A DNA stretch of 64,000 bases from Triticum aestivum (Eukaryota > Streptophyta > Magnoliopsida > Poales > Poaceae), in NCBI RefSeq assembly GCF_018294505.1, contig NC_057801.1, positions 203,658,562-203,722,561 of the forward strand. Direction: 5' to 3'. Below are positions 45,766 to 59,000 of the stretch, one piece after another. The notes beneath the pieces are model-generated. The model did no database searches. It had not been told where the DNA came from and saw only the letters and a program-made list of their open reading frames with translations. Each line of letters opens with the position of its first letter. Position 1 is the first letter of the stretch. The translations under genes and the position numbers were made by a program.

Positions 45766-48298
45766 ATGACACCGCCGAAGAAGAGGATTAAGTATGTAAT
45801 GAAAGGTATAATTTAGTTGTACTTCTTCCCCTTGATCACATCAGTTCAATTGTGTCATGTATGTACTCAGGTTACTTGCTTCAACATTTATTTAAGTATT
45901 CTACTGGTATTGCTCCAACCTCCAATTAGTTTATTTTGTGTTCTCTTATACAGATTTAAAAAGTATGTGCAGATTGAAGTTTCATCATCTGTTCAAGAGG
46001 AAGGGAATTAAGGGGAAGAGTATGTGCGGATTGAAGTTTCAGCATTTGAAGTTTTTTCCAAAGCTGGTGGCACTAGCACCTCAAGCCCAGCTCCAACTTT
46101 AGAAGTAGTCGCTGAACAATGAGAAGAGCCTGCGCATCAAGAGAATGTGCGGATTGAAGTTTCAGCATCTGTTCAAGAGGAAGAGAATGAAGTGGAAAAT
46201 TATGTTGAGGATGAACCAATAGCTAGAGATGGGGGAGATGGCAAGTTCATTGAGGAGTTGCGTCCTGACCACATCGATCCTGATCTTGGGCTTCATATTC
46301 CAATTAATAATTTCCATCCCAACATTAGAGATGAAGTTATATTGGCTTATGTGGCAAAGGGTCCAAATCGACCGGTCGGTCATACGTACGAACGTGATCA
46401 TTTTGACAGGGCCTTTTGTGAAGTATGGTATAAAAAAAATCTTTGGTTGGAATATAGCATGGAAAAGAATGCAGTCGATTGCTTTTATTGTTTTCTTTTT
46501 AGACAAGATCTGGTGGATGAAAAATTTGGTCATACTACCTTCACCAAAGATGGCTATAGTACTTGGAAGAATGCATACAAGGCATTTCCTCTTCATGTTG
46601 GTGGCCCCAGGAGTATCCATAATCAATCAAGGACAATATATGAAGATTTTAAAAATCAAAGCTGAAGTCTGAAGCGCAAGGTTATAGTCTATAACAAAGA
46701 ATCATTAATCAAGTATGAGACCCGTTTGGAAACATCTTTGGGGATTGTAAGTTTTCTTGCATTGCAAGGTGAACCATTTCGTGGACACAATGAATCTGCC
46801 CTTTCCTTAAATAAGGGTAATTTTCTAGAGATGCTTGATTGGTACAAAGCAAGGAAGGAGGAAGTGAGAATTGCGTTTGATGAGCTATGCCCAGGAAATG
46901 CAAAAATGATTTCTTCAACAATTCAAAAAGAACTTGCCAAAAGTTGTGCAGATGGGGTCCAAAGAGCAATAAAACAAGAGATGGGGGATAAACTTTTTTC
47001 GGTTCTTATTGATGAATCTCGTGATATATCAGTAAAAGAGCAAATGGCCTTGGTTGTGAGGTAAGCCATTAGTTACTTTATTATGTGTTTCATCTTTTGC
47101 CCGGTAATCACTTTTTTCTAGTTAACTAATTGTATTATTTCTTCTGTGCATTACAGGTATATGAGCAAGGGAGAAGTTACTGAAAGATTTTTTGGGTATC
47201 AAGCATGTCAAGGAGACAACATCAGAAGCACTAAAGAAAGCATCAGTTGAGGTTCTTGGTAAGAATGGGATACTTATTGAAAATTTACGAGGTAAAGGGT
47301 ATGATGGAGCATCTAATATGAGGGGAGAATTCAATAGTGTTCAAAACTTTGTCCGAGATGAAAACCCATATGCTTTCTATATGCATTGTTTCGCCCACCG
47401 ATTGCAGCTAGTAGTTGTTGCTGTCTCAAGATGTTTTACTTCCATTGATGATTTCATTGAGCATGTGGCCTTGATTGTGAACGCCGCTGGTTCGTCCTGC
47501 AAGAGGAAGGATATATTGCTTGATAAGCAACACATAAATATGTTGGCTAAGTTAGAGTGGAGAAAATTTCTCTAGTAGAGGGAAAAACCAAGAAACATCA
47601 TTGGCTAGACTAGGAGGTACAAGATGGGGCTCTCATTATAAAACACTAGTTCATATTGAATCAATGTGGGATGCAGTTATACAAATGTTAGCTATTGTGC
47701 ATGAGGATGAGCATAATCCAACTAGGGTAGGCGGTTTGGTGCAGATAATGGAGTCTTTTAGCTTTGTGTTCATCATGAAGTTGATGTTGCAAATCCTTCA
47801 AATTACAAATCAGTTGTGACTTCTCCTCCAACCAAAGGATTAGAATATTGTTCAAGCCACATCTTTGGTTACAGATGTGAGGTCTTCCTTGGACAACTTG
47901 AGGAACCATGGTTGGGAACCACTCTTTGAAGATGTCAAGATCTTTTGTGATGTTAATGATATTCTAGTTCCAAATATGGATGAAGCTCTATCAAGATTCG
48001 GCCAATCAAGAATAGGAGGGAGAAATAATGTTACTCAAGAACATTTTTTCGTGTTGATACCTTCTATGCAGCAATAGATGCTATCACCAAGATCTGGATC
48101 ATCGCTTTACTAACATGGCTTCAGAACTGCTATGTGGATTTTCTTGTCTTTACCCGAGAGACTCATTTTCCAAGTTTGATTTGGACAAAGTTGCTAACCT
48201 TATAGACATCTATGATGCAGATTTTTGCAATGACGACCGTAAGCGTATGAAAACCGAGCTCCAGTTGTTCATCAACCACATCAGAAGACATGATGACT
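45766..48298 (+). pseudogene. hAT transposase (ZMYM1-like), N-terminal and central part
   Basis: Plausible start ATGACACCGCCGAAG (a short basic exon), then an intron to about 45953. Next come three copies of the phrase VRIEVSASVQEEEN-like (45963, 46020 and 46147) and a TTF-type zinc-finger region (NAVDCFYCFLF...DGYSTWKNA). A DUF4371-type core follows (FRGHNESALSLNKGNFLE, DKLFSVLIDESRDISVKEQM), then an intron (about 47061-47157), GYDGASNMRGEFNSVQN, and FYMHCFAHRLQLV with the conserved HCxAHRLQL motif. Stops at 46663, 47573 and 47817, a frameshift near 47195 and others inactivate it. It is cut at 48298 by the Gypsy insertion and resumes at 59978. Confidence 0.9.
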
Positions 48299-51200
48299 TG
48301 TCACATCCCTGGTCCTGGTATGCAGTAGGCTAGCCCTTCATGTGTGCATCATGTTTAACTTTTCAAATGAACTTGAAATGGGGACTGATCAAACCCTAGC
48401 ACCAGATCAAATCAAATAGGTTCAACATAAAATCATTTTCAATGAACCTGAAATGCCCTTCTAAAATGTTCATCATCTCTGCCTTGGTCTTAAACCTCTG
48501 GCAAAAATGGTGCACAATTTTCTAGGTCATCCTAAGGTCGTGAATTAAATCATAAGTATTTTAATTTGGACATTTAAATTCTATAAAATATTTTAAATGT
48601 CCAAATACTCCTAAACTGAATGTTACATGTTGGATATATTCTATACAGTGGGCATGTGCAGTTTAGTGATTTTTGAAAGGGTCTAGGTATTTTTAGAAAA
48701 GCTCTAAAGATTACAGAATAATAGAAAACAGAAATTAAAGTCGAGAAACCAGAAAGAGAGAGAACTTACCTGGCGCTCACCTGGCAGCCCAGCTGGCCTA
48801 GCACTGTAGCTGAGGCCCAGCCCACCAGGGCGAAGCGGTCGCCTTCAACCTCTGCCAGTAGGCAGAGGCAAAGTCGCACGCGCACACGCTTCGCGACGCC
48901 ACGGAGACACCCAGAGCCTCCCCTCGTTCTCCCCTCTCCCTCTGGACCGCTCCCCCTCCTCTGGCTCCCTCTTCCCCTCTCTTCCCTGTGAGCCCCGAGA
49001 GCACGCCGTCGCCGTAGCCGTGGCTATACGCCACCACCCGCCCAACCAGCACGGCGAAGAGCTCCACCACGACGCTGTGGAGCTACACACTAACGCATGC
49101 GACCACGGGAGCCCTGCAACGTCATCCCCGGCCTGATCTTCAACCTCTGGCCGCCGGTGACCTCGCAGTCGATTCGCGGGCTCCAGCACTTCCCTGACCT
49201 CGTTGTCGACTCTGCTAGTCCCTACGTGAGCCACTCTCGATTTTCCCCCTGGAATCCCCATCGTTCCCCTCCCCTAGCTAGCTTCCCCACCTTGGCCGAG
49301 CTCCGGCCGCCGCCAAAGCTCGCCGTCGCCGCCGCTAAAGCCAGCCTCCACACCTGCCGCATCCACCACTCGACGCGTCGCGTCGCCGCGTCCCGCTTAG
49401 CACCGGTGACTAATCTCCATTTAGATGACGTGGCGTCATTAGTTTAGAGTTAAGCATGGCTTAATTAGCCACTAATCACCGCCCCGTGCCACTAACAGCC
49501 GAGCCCCACCGTCTAACTAAACATGGTTTAGTTTTTGTTTAGATTAAATTAACCCCGCTGGTTCCACTGGACAGGTTTGACTTGGTCGACGCCTGTTGAC
49601 CGCTGACGTCACAGTGACGCAGTGCTGATGCATTAATTCAATTACTGGAATTATTTTTATACAGGAAATTCCAAAAAAGAGTACAAACTTCTAAAATTCA
49701 TAGAAATTCAACCGTAACTCCAGATGAAATAAATTATATATGAAAAATGATCAGAAAAATCCAATCTATCCATATGTACCATTTTCATGCATGTTCGAAC
49801 AACTTTTGTTCACTGTTTAGGTCAAATCTATTAAATGGCATTTGAATAATCACATATGGAGTTCGAATTTGAATCTTGTATTCAAACCAACTTCATTTAA
49901 TCTGTTGCTAGTTACATTAGCTCAAATCACAGCATATTGCCATGTCATGACCATGCATCATATTGTGCATTGCATTGATTGTGTTTCTTTCCCAGTTGCC
50001 GGTAATTGCCCCCTCTTGATAGACGCATTTCGACGATGTGATCAATGACACCAATGAAGAACTATACTATCTTCAGAAGTGCCAGGCAAGGAAAACCCCC
50101 TTGTTCATTCTGATACAATCCCACTCTCTCGCTCCTACTCTATTTTACTGCATTAGGACAACAACGATACAATTGTTACTTGCTGCGGTAGTTGAACCCC
50201 TTAATCCTCTGCATGACCTGTCATTGCCACAGTAAATAGATGAAACCCACTAGCATGAGTAGGAGTTGTTTGAGCCCTGATGTGCCTACTCATTCAAGCT
50301 TGTTTGTCATGCCTGCTATTGCTTAGAGTTGTGTCAGGTCTGATTCATCGGGGATGAATTGGAGGTGTGTGAACAGGTCCTACTGTTGAGAGCTAAGTGT
50401 GTGAACACGATTTGGTAAAGGTAGCGGTGAGAGGCCATGTAGGAGTACATGGTGGGTTGTCTCATTGCAGCCGTCCTCAGAAACTGAGTTCTGTGTTTGT
50501 GATCCATGAACAGTTACTACCACACATTGGGCTCCGGGCGCTCCAAGCTCTCTCGACTTATTAATCAACCTGATCTCTGTCCAGGAGTTGCAACTAGTTT
50601 CTGGTGTTTGTAGGTAGTGTTAGTAGTCTACCAAGTGGCACCCGGTACAGGTGGGCTTGGGACAGACTAGGCACAGTGGCCCGGTGTACCAAGTGGCACC
50701 CGGTTGGTGGACTTGGGAACCCTGCACACATCGTTTGGGGCCGTGAGCGACACCCCAGCTGGATCTCCTTGCGGATGGAACCCGAATAGGCGATAAACCT
50801 GGACGAGAGACTTGTGTGGTTAGTCAGGTCGTGGCCGACTCCCTCGCCAGGCTTCCGCTTGAAGGTTGCCGAGATACACGAGGTGTACATGGCGGTAAGT
50901 GGAGAGAGCGTGTGTAAAGAAGTACACCCCTGCAGGGTTAATATGATCTATTCGAATAGCCGTGTCCGCGGAAAAGGACTTCTGGGTTGCCTATACAGTT
51001 CATAGACAAGTGAAAGTGGATACTCTAAAATGCGCAAGATAAGCGTGAGTGCTATGGATGGCGTTCTCGTAGGGAGATGGGAGCGGATCCATAGTGGTGT
51101 ATTGATATGGTGAATATGTGGACTCGTGTGCGCCACCTCAAAAGAGTTACTTGCAGTTGTAGTTCAGGATAGACACCGAGTCAAAGCTGGCTTGCTACAG

Positions 51201-52129
51201 TTAAACTCCACCATCCCCTTTGTTGATAATGATGCATATGTAGTTAGTTCTGATGTTAGTCTTGCTGGGTACATTTGTACTCACGTTTGCGTATTTTATG
51301 TTTTTGCAGAGAGACTTCGGTCTCGCTAGTAGTTCCGCTTGGACTTTGACGTTTAGCTTGTTACCTCAGCTACGATCTTGTGCCCTCGGCAGGATCTAGT
51401 AGATAGTCAGGCTTCTCAGCCTTTTTCATTTGTAGATGTCTGTACTCAGACATGTTGAGCTACCGCTTGTGCTTTGACTTGTATGCTCTGAATGTTGGGT
51501 CATGAGACCCATGTTTGTAATATCTCACTCCTCGGAGCCTATTGAATAAAATACTTGAGTTGTAGAGTCATGTTGTGATGCCATGTTGTATTTGCACATA
51601 TCGAGCATATTGTGTGTATGTTATTGAAATGCTTGGTATGTGTGGGATATGACTATCTAGTTGTTTATCCTTAGTAGCCTCTCTTACCGGGAAATGTCTC
51701 CTAGTGCTTCCACTGAGCCATGGCTACTGCTCCAGAACACTTAGGCTGGCCGGCATGTGTCCTTCTTCGTTCCTGTGTCTGTCCCTTCGGGGAAATGTCA
51801 CGCGATGAATACCGGAGTCCTATTAGCCCGCTACAGCCCGGTTCACCGGAGTCCTGCTAGCCCAGTGCTACAGCCTGGATTCACTCGCTGATGACCGACA
51901 CATTCGATGCTGGGTCATGGATGCCTGTCCCTGTAAGTTTGTGCCACTTTGGGTTTATGACTAGCGACACTATGGATTCTAGCGACACTATCATATACAT
52001 GTGCCAAAAGGCGCAAATGGTCCCGGGGAAAGGTAAGGCGACACCCGTGGGAATACCGTGCGTGAGTCCACAAAGTGATATGAGGTGTTACATGCTAGAT
52101 CGATGTGGCATTGAGTCGGGGTCCTGCCA
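48299..52129 (+). repeat. 5' LTR of the long-LTR Gypsy
   Basis: Starts TGTCACATCCCTGG and ends GGGTCCTGCCA. Compared with the 3' LTR it lacks about 46 bp near 48888, about 65 bp near 49393, and small pieces near 51723 and 51965. Sampled stretches otherwise differ by roughly 2-3%. It has a GC-rich block at 48770-49440 and the same ~60-bp tandem duplication as the solo LTR (50628-50720). Confidence 0.94.
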
Positions 52130-52133
52130 GCTT

Positions 52134-52146
52134 TGGTATCAGAGCC
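52134..52146 (+). promoter_or_regulatory. Primer-binding site (initiator tRNA-Met type)
   Basis: TGGTATCAGAGCC, the standard plant LTR-retrotransposon PBS complementary to the 3' end of initiator methionine tRNA, lies four bases after the LTR. Confidence 0.9.
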
Positions 52147-55100
52147 TGACTGCCTGTAGGATTACCAAGCCAAACTGGTCGAAGTTGAGTCTAGAAATTC
52201 TTTAGTTATGTAAGGGAATTGATTGTGGGAGGGAACGTAAGGCTCTTTTACTCCTTATACCTCATGGCCTTCTGATCTGAGTCAACCTCTTCTCTTCTAC
52301 GGGGATTAAGAACTAGGCCTTCTCATCTATCTATAAGGATGACGTGTTACTAATCCATAGACTTATAGAATTGATAGTTTCAAATCTCAGTTCAGTTTTT
52401 ACTACTTCCGAATGTTCACAGCTGGTCTCAAAACCTTGATATTGTGATGTTGAGTGGTCATGCCACTATTTTGCAGGATGTCTCAAATCTTTTTGAGCAT
52501 TTACAGCCGTTATGTTGTCCGAGTCATCCCAGGTTTCTAAATAGTCTGATGCACTTGCAAATCCTTTCCCTCTGGTTTTGATGTTCCTTTGAGCTAGGTT
52601 AATCACACTAATTGCTGAGTTGAGGTATTCTATTACCTCGACATATATGTTGGAGTTATTATTATGACCCTAGGTGTCTTAGGGGATCATCTAGTAATCT
52701 AGCCATGATTTGTGTCCCTGTGTGATAATTCTGGCCATCATTCTCGAAAGCATCCCGTGATGCCACTTAGTAGTAGGTATTCTATTCCTGGGTTGTTGAA
52801 CCCGAGATTCACCCTACTTGCTTCATGTTGATAGTGTTTGCTAGTTCCTTTAGGTTATTAGTAACCTTTGTGATAGTCCTTGAGGTTGTGGTATATCCTT
52901 CTTCCAAATACCATGAACTGCTTATGGCAGAAGTTCCTCGCTAAACCGAAAGATCACAATAAGAGTGCTCTTGATGAGTTCTTCATTCTATATTGTGACT
53001 CTGCCAGTTCTGACCTTCTGCATGGGTTATCTGGAAGAAATATGTTGAACTCGTTCGACATGCTAGTCCATGCATCCACAACTCAGAAAATCATATGTTC
53101 CTTTGAGTTGTCCCTCTTTAGTTGTCTCCCGACTTCGTCTATCAATTGATAGTCAAGAGTATGCGTGCCTTTGTTCGTCGATGCCGATTACTCTTGTGGT
53201 CCGTCAAGCCATTCTATTCCGGAATGACTAGGAGAAACAAACTCCAGTACCTCATCCATTTCTAGGATTGGGTCAAAGCAGTTGTATTCCACAGATCAAA
53301 ATGCCAATCCAGCTTTTATTCTGTTCTACCTTGGAGCGTTACCATCTTTATGTCAAGAGTGTCATGAGAATTGCACTACCTCTTATGAATTCTTGACACA
53401 GTAATACCTCTTGCCATCATTGTTCATTCCTTGGTTCCCGTGTTATTGTAACTGGAATGCCGACAAGTGTACTGTGATGTGCGAAATCAATACTTCGAGC
53501 AACTCGTTGCTTGGTAGTAAATGGACAATATTCTCATTCTTAGCGTGTTGGTTATTAAATCATCATCCTAATATTGATCGTGCTACCCAGTCCTTATTTC
53601 TGGTGCACTCTTCGATCAATGAGTTAGGATTGTGTCAATCCCTCACTCTTTTGATCATATCGTCTTGCCCTGTAAAGCAAGGGTGTTCTCGAGCTTAGTA
53701 ACATCTCGGTGGTTCGTGATTTTCCGAATATCTTCTCGGAAATATTACCAGGTTGTCACCTGATCGCTATGTTGAGTTCGTGATCAAGTTGGTTTTCTTG
53801 TAACCACCCTTTCTCCAAGAATCTGTGCCGGACACCCTGAGCTAGTTGGTTAAGCTAAACAACAACTTGGAGAGTTGGAAGATAAAAGCTTACCATACTT
53901 AGTTCATCTCCAAGGGATATTCTGGTGTGTGTGTGTGTGTGTGTTGAAGAAAGATGATATCTCCATCGATTGGTCCTCCTGATCAGTTGTTGGATCTATT
54001 GCCTTGTCAAAACTTTGATTTGAGTATGGGCTATCATCAAATCAAATCAGAACCTACGGTATTCATAATGTTGTCTTACTCGCGGTTGTCCCTCGGGCAT
54101 ACACCATTATATCTTTTGGTCTGACCAATGCTATCACCGTGTTCACATGATTGTGGAATTCCACTTATATGGAAACCTAGATGAATTGTTGTTGAGCCCA
54201 TCGGCAACATTTTTATCTCCTCCATGACTCGTGCTGAACATCCAGCTAGTGTTGGAAACTTTTGAGAGCATTTCTTCATGCCCCGTTCATGAAGTATATG
54301 TTTGGATGAAAGAAGTGACTTCCTCTCATTCACATGCATTCGATGCAAGTTGCCGCCGTGGATCCGAGAAAGATTGTTTTTGCTTCCTTTGGAATCGTCC
54401 AAGTTAGTCATGCATGTGCAAAGTATACTGTGGTTTCGTAGATTAATTACCTCCATTCCATATGTATTCCCTAGCATACCAAGCCACTGATTGAGTTGTT
54501 CAAGGAGAAGAAGTTTCTTCTTAAGAGCATGCCTTATGCAAGGACTTCGATATCCTCAATGATGATTCCCAACCTGAACTCGGTAGTGTTTTATTATAAG
54601 ACTACTATGTGGCCATGCTTGTCTGGGACAGTGTGTTCACTTGTATGTAGCAGAACCAGCTCATGTTTTGGAGCTTACTATCGTAGTTCATTTCCCGAGA
54701 ATCTCGCAACGCCATCCCTTCGATTTGTGTTGCAAAGTTTCTTTTCCAGACATCATGTCTGAAATATCCTATCACCAACCATATCTGAATCTCAGGCAGA
54801 TGTGATGGTTGGTACTTTTCCAAGATATGTGATGTAGGCTCTGGCAAGGTTGATGTTTTGGCCGACACACCTAGCCGGAAGATCTATCATTGTAGTATCT
54901 TGAATGAGCAATTTGCCCATCTTCTCTATAAGGATTTCATGTGACTTTTCTAGAAGTGTTCCTTATAAATCCTTTCTCTTCCGAAGTCCGACCTAGACTT
55001 GATGGCCACGTTAATGCTTCAAGTATGAATGTGGTATGTAGAACATCAAGGAGAACATCAGAAGCGGAGTGCTAAATGTTTCTCGGTCAATCATCCAGAT

Positions 55101-55990
55101 TTTGATCCCTTGGCCCCGCTAAGGTGAAATCTGAGAAGGTTATCTTCCTTTGCATCTTCATCATCCATCGCTGTTCATCATGGTAGTACGTTGTGTTGCC
55201 AGGATCCTTAACACGGATATTGGTAAAACCTTGATGAATATGGAAATGCCTAAGTTCTTGAGAGCATGCACACGCGCTAGGTGTTAGCACCGGCACTAAC
55301 TGGGATTGATCCCAGTTTTCTTCGGTTAGGCTATAACTTTTCAAACAGTGGACCCACTCTCTACTGTTGAGCATCTCCCCAGTTACTAAAATCATCCCTT
55401 GTGTTGTTTTCAACAAGTTAATCCACATCATCCATACTAGTCCGAGTATGTCATTCTACCAAACTCCTCCAAATGATCGATTGTGATTTGCCTTAGGCTG
55501 GTATAAAGAGTTTCATTGATCTCTGAATCAAAGATAATTCTTTTGCCACTTAAGGGGGATATATATATACGAATCACCCTCCTTCAGGATGTTCCGCTGT
55601 GGTATCATGGCAACTCAACTCCTCGCTACGTTGACAACCGTTCAACACCTTCTTAAGTGTGGACTTGATTTCTACCTAGTGAATCCTCGTCATCTGTTCC
55701 ACTCCATCTCTCTAGATGTATGCTTCGTGTCTCAGCTCGAGAGATGTTGCTATGTCTCATTCCGTGAGTTGATCCTAAGTTGTTTGACCTTCGATAAGAT
55801 CGATCCTTCTAAAGTCTTTCTTTTCCTCTCGTTGTCATGTTAGTCGAAGTTCTCAGAGCAAGACATCGAGACAATGATGGTGATCGAATCAACGTTCTTA
55901 TGAAGTGCAACCTGGATCATGAAGATTGTGTTAGTTTGTGTCCCCTTTGTCCTCTTACCTCACGTCTTGAATCTCGGGACGAGATTCTTG
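52147..55990 (+). pseudogene. Degenerate internal region with pol traces
   Basis: No long ORF remains. A reverse transcriptase trace is visible near 53995-54240 (DLSMGYHQIKSEP, then GLTNAITVF, corresponding to SGYHQI and the GLTNAPAxF block). A PSRKIYHCSIL-like stretch near 54860 may derive from the RNase H/integrase side. The last bases before the 3' LTR (AATCTCGGGACGAGATTCTT) are the sequence commonly found at the end of Tekay/Del-type chromovirus pol genes. Gag is not recognisable. Damage here is far greater than between the two LTRs. Confidence 0.7.
53927..53944. repeat. (GT)n microsatellite
   Basis: About nine GT units. Confidence 0.9.
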
Positions 55991-55991
55991 T

Positions 55992-56006
55992 TTAGTGGGG
56001 GCGAGT
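55992..56006 (+). promoter_or_regulatory. Polypurine tract of the long-LTR Gypsy
   Basis: TTAGTGGGGGCGAGT immediately precedes TGTCACATCC of the 3' LTR; the G-rich run is the plus-strand primer position. Confidence 0.7.
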
Positions 56007-59000
56007 TGTCACATCCCTAGTCCTGGTATGCAGTAGGCTAGCCCTTCATGTGTGCATCATGTTTAACTTTTCAAATGAACTTGAAATGGGGACTGATCAA
56101 ACCCTAGCACCAAATCAAATCAAATAGGTTCAACATAAGATCATTTTCAATGAACCTGAGATGCCCTTCTAAAATGTTCATCATCTTTGCCTTGGTCTTA
56201 AACCTCTGACAAAAATGGTGCACAATTTTCTAGGTCATCCTAAGGTCACTAAATTAAATCATAAGTATTTGAATTTGGACATTTAAATTCTATAAAATAT
56301 TTTAAATGTCCAAATACTCCTAAACTGAAATGTTACATGTTGGATATATTCTATACAGTGGGCATGTGCAGTTTAGAGATTTTTGAAAGGGTCTAGGTAT
56401 TTTTAGAAAAGCTCTAAAGATTACAGAATAATAGAAAACAGAAATTAAAGTAGAGAAACCAGAGAGAGAGAGAACTTACCTGGCGCTCACCTGGCAGCCC
56501 AGCTGGCCCAACACTGTAGCTGAGGCCCAGCCCACCAGGGCGAAGTGGTCACCTTCAACCTCTGCCAGCAGGCAGAGGCGAAGTCGCACACGCACACGTG
56601 GAGGCCTCCACCTCCTGCTTCGTAGTGGCAGCCACCCGACATCCTCGCGACGCCACGGAGACACCCAGAGCCTCCCCTTGTTCTCCCCTCTCCCTCTGGA
56701 CCGCTCCCCCTCCTCTGGCTCCCTCTTCCCCTCTCTTCCCTATGAGCCCCGAGAGCACACCGTCGCCGTAGCCGTGGCTATAGGCCACGACCCGCCCAAC
56801 CAGCACGGTGAAGAGCTCCACCACAACGCCGTGGAGCTACACACTGACGCATGCGACCACGGGAGCCCTGCAATGTCATCCCCGGCCTGATCTTCAACCT
56901 CCGGCTGTCAGTGACCTCGCAGTCGATTCGCGGGCTCCAGCACTTCCCCGACCTCGTCGTCGACTCTGCTAGTCCCTACGTGAGCCACTCTCCATTTCAC
57001 CCCTGGAATCCCCGTCGTTCCCCTCCCCTAGCTAGCTTCCCCACCTTGGCCGAGCTCCGGCCGCCGCCAAAGCTCGCCATCGCCGCCGCTAAAGCCAGCC
57101 TCCGCACCTGCTGCATCCACCACTCGACGCGTCGCGTCGCCCTGAGTATGTAGAGCCCAGTCCCGCTTGCTCTTGTCGCCGGAGACGGCCGGACGGGGAG
57201 CGCCGCCGCGTCCCGCGTAGCACCAGCGACTAGTCGCTGTTTAGATGACGTGGCGTCATTAGTTTAGAGTTAAGCATGGCTTAATTAGCCACTAATCACC
57301 GCCCTGTGCCACTAACAGCCGGGCCCCATCGTCTAACTAAACATGGTTTAGTTTTTGTTTAGATTAAATTAACCCCGCTGGTTCCACTGGTCAGGTTTGA
57401 CTTGGCCGACGCCTGTTGACCGCTGACGTCACAGTGACACAGTGCTGACGCATTAATTCAATTACTGGAATTATTTTTATACAGGAAATTCCAAAAAATA
57501 GTACAAACTTCTAAAATTCATAGAAATTCAACCGTAACTCCAAATGAAATAAATTATATATGAAAAATGATCAGAAAAATCCAATCTATCCATATGTACC
57601 ATTTTCATGCATGTTCGAACAACTTTTGTTCACTATTTAGGTCAAATCAATTAAATGGCATTTGAATAATCACATATGGAGTTTGAATTTGAATCTTGTA
57701 TTCAAACCAACTTCATTTAATCTGTTGCTAGTTACATTAGCTCAAATCACAGCATATTGCCATGTCATGAGCATGCATCATATTGTGCATTGCATTGATT
57801 GTGTTTCTTTCCCAGTTGCCGGTAATTGCCCCCTCTCGATAGACGCATTTCGACGATGTGATCAATGACACCAATGAAGAACTATACTATCTTCAGAAGT
57901 GCCAGGCAAGCAAAACCCCCTTGTTCATTCCGATACAATCCCACTCTCTCGCTCCTGCTCTATTTTACTGCATTAGGACAACAACGATACAATTGTTACT
58001 TGCTGCGGTAGTTGAACCCCTTAATCCTCTGCATGACCTGTCATTGCCACAGTAAATAGATGAAACCCACTAGCATGAGTAGGAGTTGTTTGAGCCCTGA
58101 TGTGCCTACTCATTCAAGCTTGTTTGTCATGCCTGCTATTGCTTAGAGTTGTGTCAGGTCTAATTCATCGGGGATGAATTGGAGGTGTGTGAACAGGTCC
58201 TACTGTTGAGAGCTAAGTGTGTGAACACGATTTGGTAAAGGTAGCGGTGAGAGGCCATGTAGGAGTACATGGTGGGTTGTCTCATTGCAGCCGTCCTCAG
58301 GAACTGAGTTCTGTGTTTGTGATCCATGAACAGTTACTACCACACATTGGGCTCCGGGCGCTCCAAGCTCTCTCGACTTATTAATCAACCTGATCTCTGT
58401 CCAGGAGTTGCAACTAGTTTCTGGTGTTTGTAGGTAGTGTTAGTAGTCTACCAAGTGGCACCCGGTACAGGTGGGCTTGGGACAGACTAGGCACAGTGGC
58501 CCGGTGTACCAAGTGGCACCCGGTTGGTGGACTTGGGAACCCTGCACACATCGTTTGGGGCCGTGAGCGACACCCCGACCGGATCTCCTTGCGGATGGAA
58601 CCCGAATAGGCGATAAACCTGGACGAGAGACTTGTGTGGTTAGTCAGGTCGTGGCCGACTCCTCGCCAGGCTTCCGCTTGAAGGTTGCCGAGATACACGA
58701 GGTGTACATGGCGGTAAGTGGCGAGAGCGTGTGTGAAGGAGTTCACCCCTGCAGGGTTAATATGATCTATTCGAATAGCCGTGTCCGCGGAAAAGGACTT
58801 CTGGGTTGCCTATACAGTTCATAGACAAGTGAAAGTGGACACTCTAAAATGCGCAAGATAAGCATGAGTGCTATGGATGGTGTTCTCGTAGGGAGATGGG
58901 AGCGGATCCATAGTGGTGTATTGATATGGTGAATATGTAGACTCGTGTGCGCCACCTCAAAAGAGTTACTTGCAGTAGTAGTTCAGGATAGCCACTGAGT

